Source of the DNA: Candidatus Methanoperedens sp.
GTDB lineage: Archaea > Halobacteriota > Methanosarcinia > Methanosarcinales > Methanoperedenaceae
Direction: 5' to 3'
Assembly (NCBI GenBank): GCA_027460605.1
Contig: JAPZAN010000064.1
Coordinates: forward strand, 1 to 5,047
Length of the DNA stretch: 5,047 nucleotides
Shown here: positions 4,083-5,047 of the stretch, one piece after another
Layout: every line of letters starts with the position of its first letter
Position numbering within the stretch: the first letter of the stretch is position 1
Translations under genes and position numbers: made by a program
The notes under the pieces: model-generated
Told to the model about the DNA's origin: nothing
Databases searched by the model: none
The model's input: the letters and a program-made list of their open reading frames with translations, nothing else

Positions 4083-5047
4083 TCATGTCACTATCTCTTC
4101 CACTCTCTCCTCTTCTATAGCGCGCCTTATCTCCATTGCCATTCTTCGTCCTGTGCTCATGGGTTTGCGCCAGAGCGTATTGCCGTACGGGTGACCCACT
4201 GATACATGCACATTCGTACCCCCGCCCACACGCGGCGCCACATCGTATACATAGAAATTCAGGTCTTTGTCCACGCAGGTCTGGAGGCAGAATGGACCAA
4301 TGATTCCTGGCTTATAGTATTTTTGGGTCGCTTCAACGTATTTTCGGGCAAGTTCGAATGCGTCCTCAAGCAACGATTCACGAAGCGTGGCAGAGTTGTG
4401 CCCGCATACAGTATATTCAGGCATAAGCTGCCGCTCATTTAACGTCATCTGCTGCGGCGCAGGGAGCCGCACATGCCCGTCAAGACTGGTCTCAAAGCGC
4501 CAGTCGATGCCGAGAAGTTCAATTCTGCTCATTTCCTCCTCTATTGGCGAGTAGAACATATCAAGGTTAAAAACCGGTCCAATGACATATCGTTCTATCC
4601 GTGCTTCTGCAAGCGCCTCCCTTGTAATTACTCCCTGTTTCAGGAACGCCTCTGATTTTTTCTTCGACGCAGCCGTGAAGAACCCACGTTCAAGTTTCTT
4701 TACTGCATGAGGGAGTTTCACCATAACGAGGCTGTCGATGTCTTCTGGTTTTTCAATTTTTTCAGGGAATGGAAGACCCGCCTTTTCAAGCAGCCAGTAA
4801 TAATCCCGCGGAATGCCCCGCTCTTCGCTTCTGAGCAGGTTTCGGCTCCCGAACATCGGAACTTTGAAACTGTCTTCAATTTCATCTATCCCGCAATAAG
4901 AAGTGAACGAGCGGTTGGGAATAAAAATCGTGTTTTTATCCCGCAATTTCTTCTGGTTCCCGGGTTTTAATATTTCATTGAATTTATTATAAACATCTGC
5001 GCTGTCCACAATCCCGCGTATGAGTTTTCCCTTCTTCCTCTCTGCCT
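4083..5047 (-). CDS. purP: PurP-family ATP-grasp ligase (formate-AICAR ligase or paralog), 5' end beyond window
   Basis: PurP converts AICAR, formate and ATP to FAICAR in archaeal purine synthesis. About 320 C-terminal residues are visible. The frame stays open to the window edge and reads through a GTG at 5009, so the true start lies beyond 5047; full-length relatives are about 350-380 residues. Family stretches: IPNRSFTSYCGIDEIEDSF (like PurP VPHGSFIAYCGLD), VPMFGSRNLLRSE, then IERYVIGPVFNLDMFYSP, IELLGIDWRFETSLDGHVRLPA, GIIGPFCLQ and DVAPRVGGGTN near the C-terminus, which mark the DUF1297 ATP-grasp core. Two key places differ from characterised PurP as I recall it: the glycine-rich ATP loop KxPGARGGRGYF is here KLPHAVKKLERGFF, and the metal-ligand segment FExSARxxGGTN reads YDVAPRVGGGTN. 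This suggests a PurP-like paralog that might act on another substrate, so the gene symbol marks the family only. Confidence 0.85.
   Translation of the reverse strand, partial: AERKKGKLIRGIVDSADVYNKFNEILKPGNQKKLRDKNTIFIPNRSFTSYCGIDEIEDSFKVPMFGSRNLLRSEERGIPRDYYWLLEKAGLPFPEKIEKPEDIDSLVMVKLPHAVKKLERGFFTAASKKKSEAFLKQGVITREALAEARIERYVIGPVFNLDMFYSPIEEEMSRIELLGIDWRFETSLDGHVRLPAPQQMTLNERQLMPEYTVCGHNSATLRESLLEDAFELARKYVEATQKYYKPGIIGPFCLQTCVDKDLNFYVYDVAPRVGGGTNVHVSVGHPYGNTLWRKPMSTGRRMAMEIRRAIEEERVEEIVT

Noticed and set aside
5007..5009. GTG at 5009 as the start of the PurP-family gene.
   Set aside because: The frame remains open to the window edge and the N-terminal part of the family is missing, so this is an internal Val codon.

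Overview
The window looks archaeal, most likely a methanogen- or ANME-like euryarchaeon of the Methanosarcinales sort. This is inferred from a PurP-family protein (a family found almost only in Archaea), GGTGA-type Shine-Dalgarno sites placed a few bases before starts, and the style of the gene families. The exact genus cannot be read from the sequence.

Layout. Positions 1-175 (minus strand) hold the first codons of an unidentified gene and a complete 46-residue basic, charged small protein. About 295-528 (plus) is a decayed IS200/IS605-type transposase fragment. Positions 559-2671 (plus) form a sulfur-relay operon: a MoeB/ThiF/HesA-type E1-like adenylyltransferase, a TusA-type sulfur carrier, and DsrE/TusD-, DsrF/TusC- and DsrH/TusB-like proteins. 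The DsrE-like gene is frameshifted by an 11-bp tandem duplication. A 160-bp hairpin-rich segment lies between it and the DsrF-like gene, flanked by an 8-bp direct repeat. On the minus strand, 5047-2675 carries the 3' part of a PurP-family ATP-grasp gene followed by a bifunctional mannose-1-phosphate guanylyltransferase / mannose-6-phosphate isomerase (ManC). The two operons meet tail to tail with only 3 bp between stop codons.

How the genes work together. The cluster suggests an archaeal sulfur-trafficking module. TusA would carry a persulfide on its single conserved Cys and hand it to a DsrE/F/H-type complex, while the E1-like protein would adenylate a ubiquitin-like sulfur carrier or related acceptor. 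The end product (thiolated tRNA, a cofactor, or a sulfur-oxidation or assimilation intermediate) cannot be decided here. PurP belongs to archaeal purine synthesis, although this copy looks like a diverged paralog. ManC makes GDP-mannose for glycans.

The most notable observations are: (1) the DsrE-like gene is broken by a clean 11-bp duplication whose removal restores a normal 100-residue protein; (2) the hairpin array looks like a small palindromic element inserted across the start of the DsrF-like gene; (3) manC has no ATG, GTG or TTG start in frame, and its family start position is occupied by ATA behind a well-placed Shine-Dalgarno sequence. Each could be biological or a sequence/assembly artefact.
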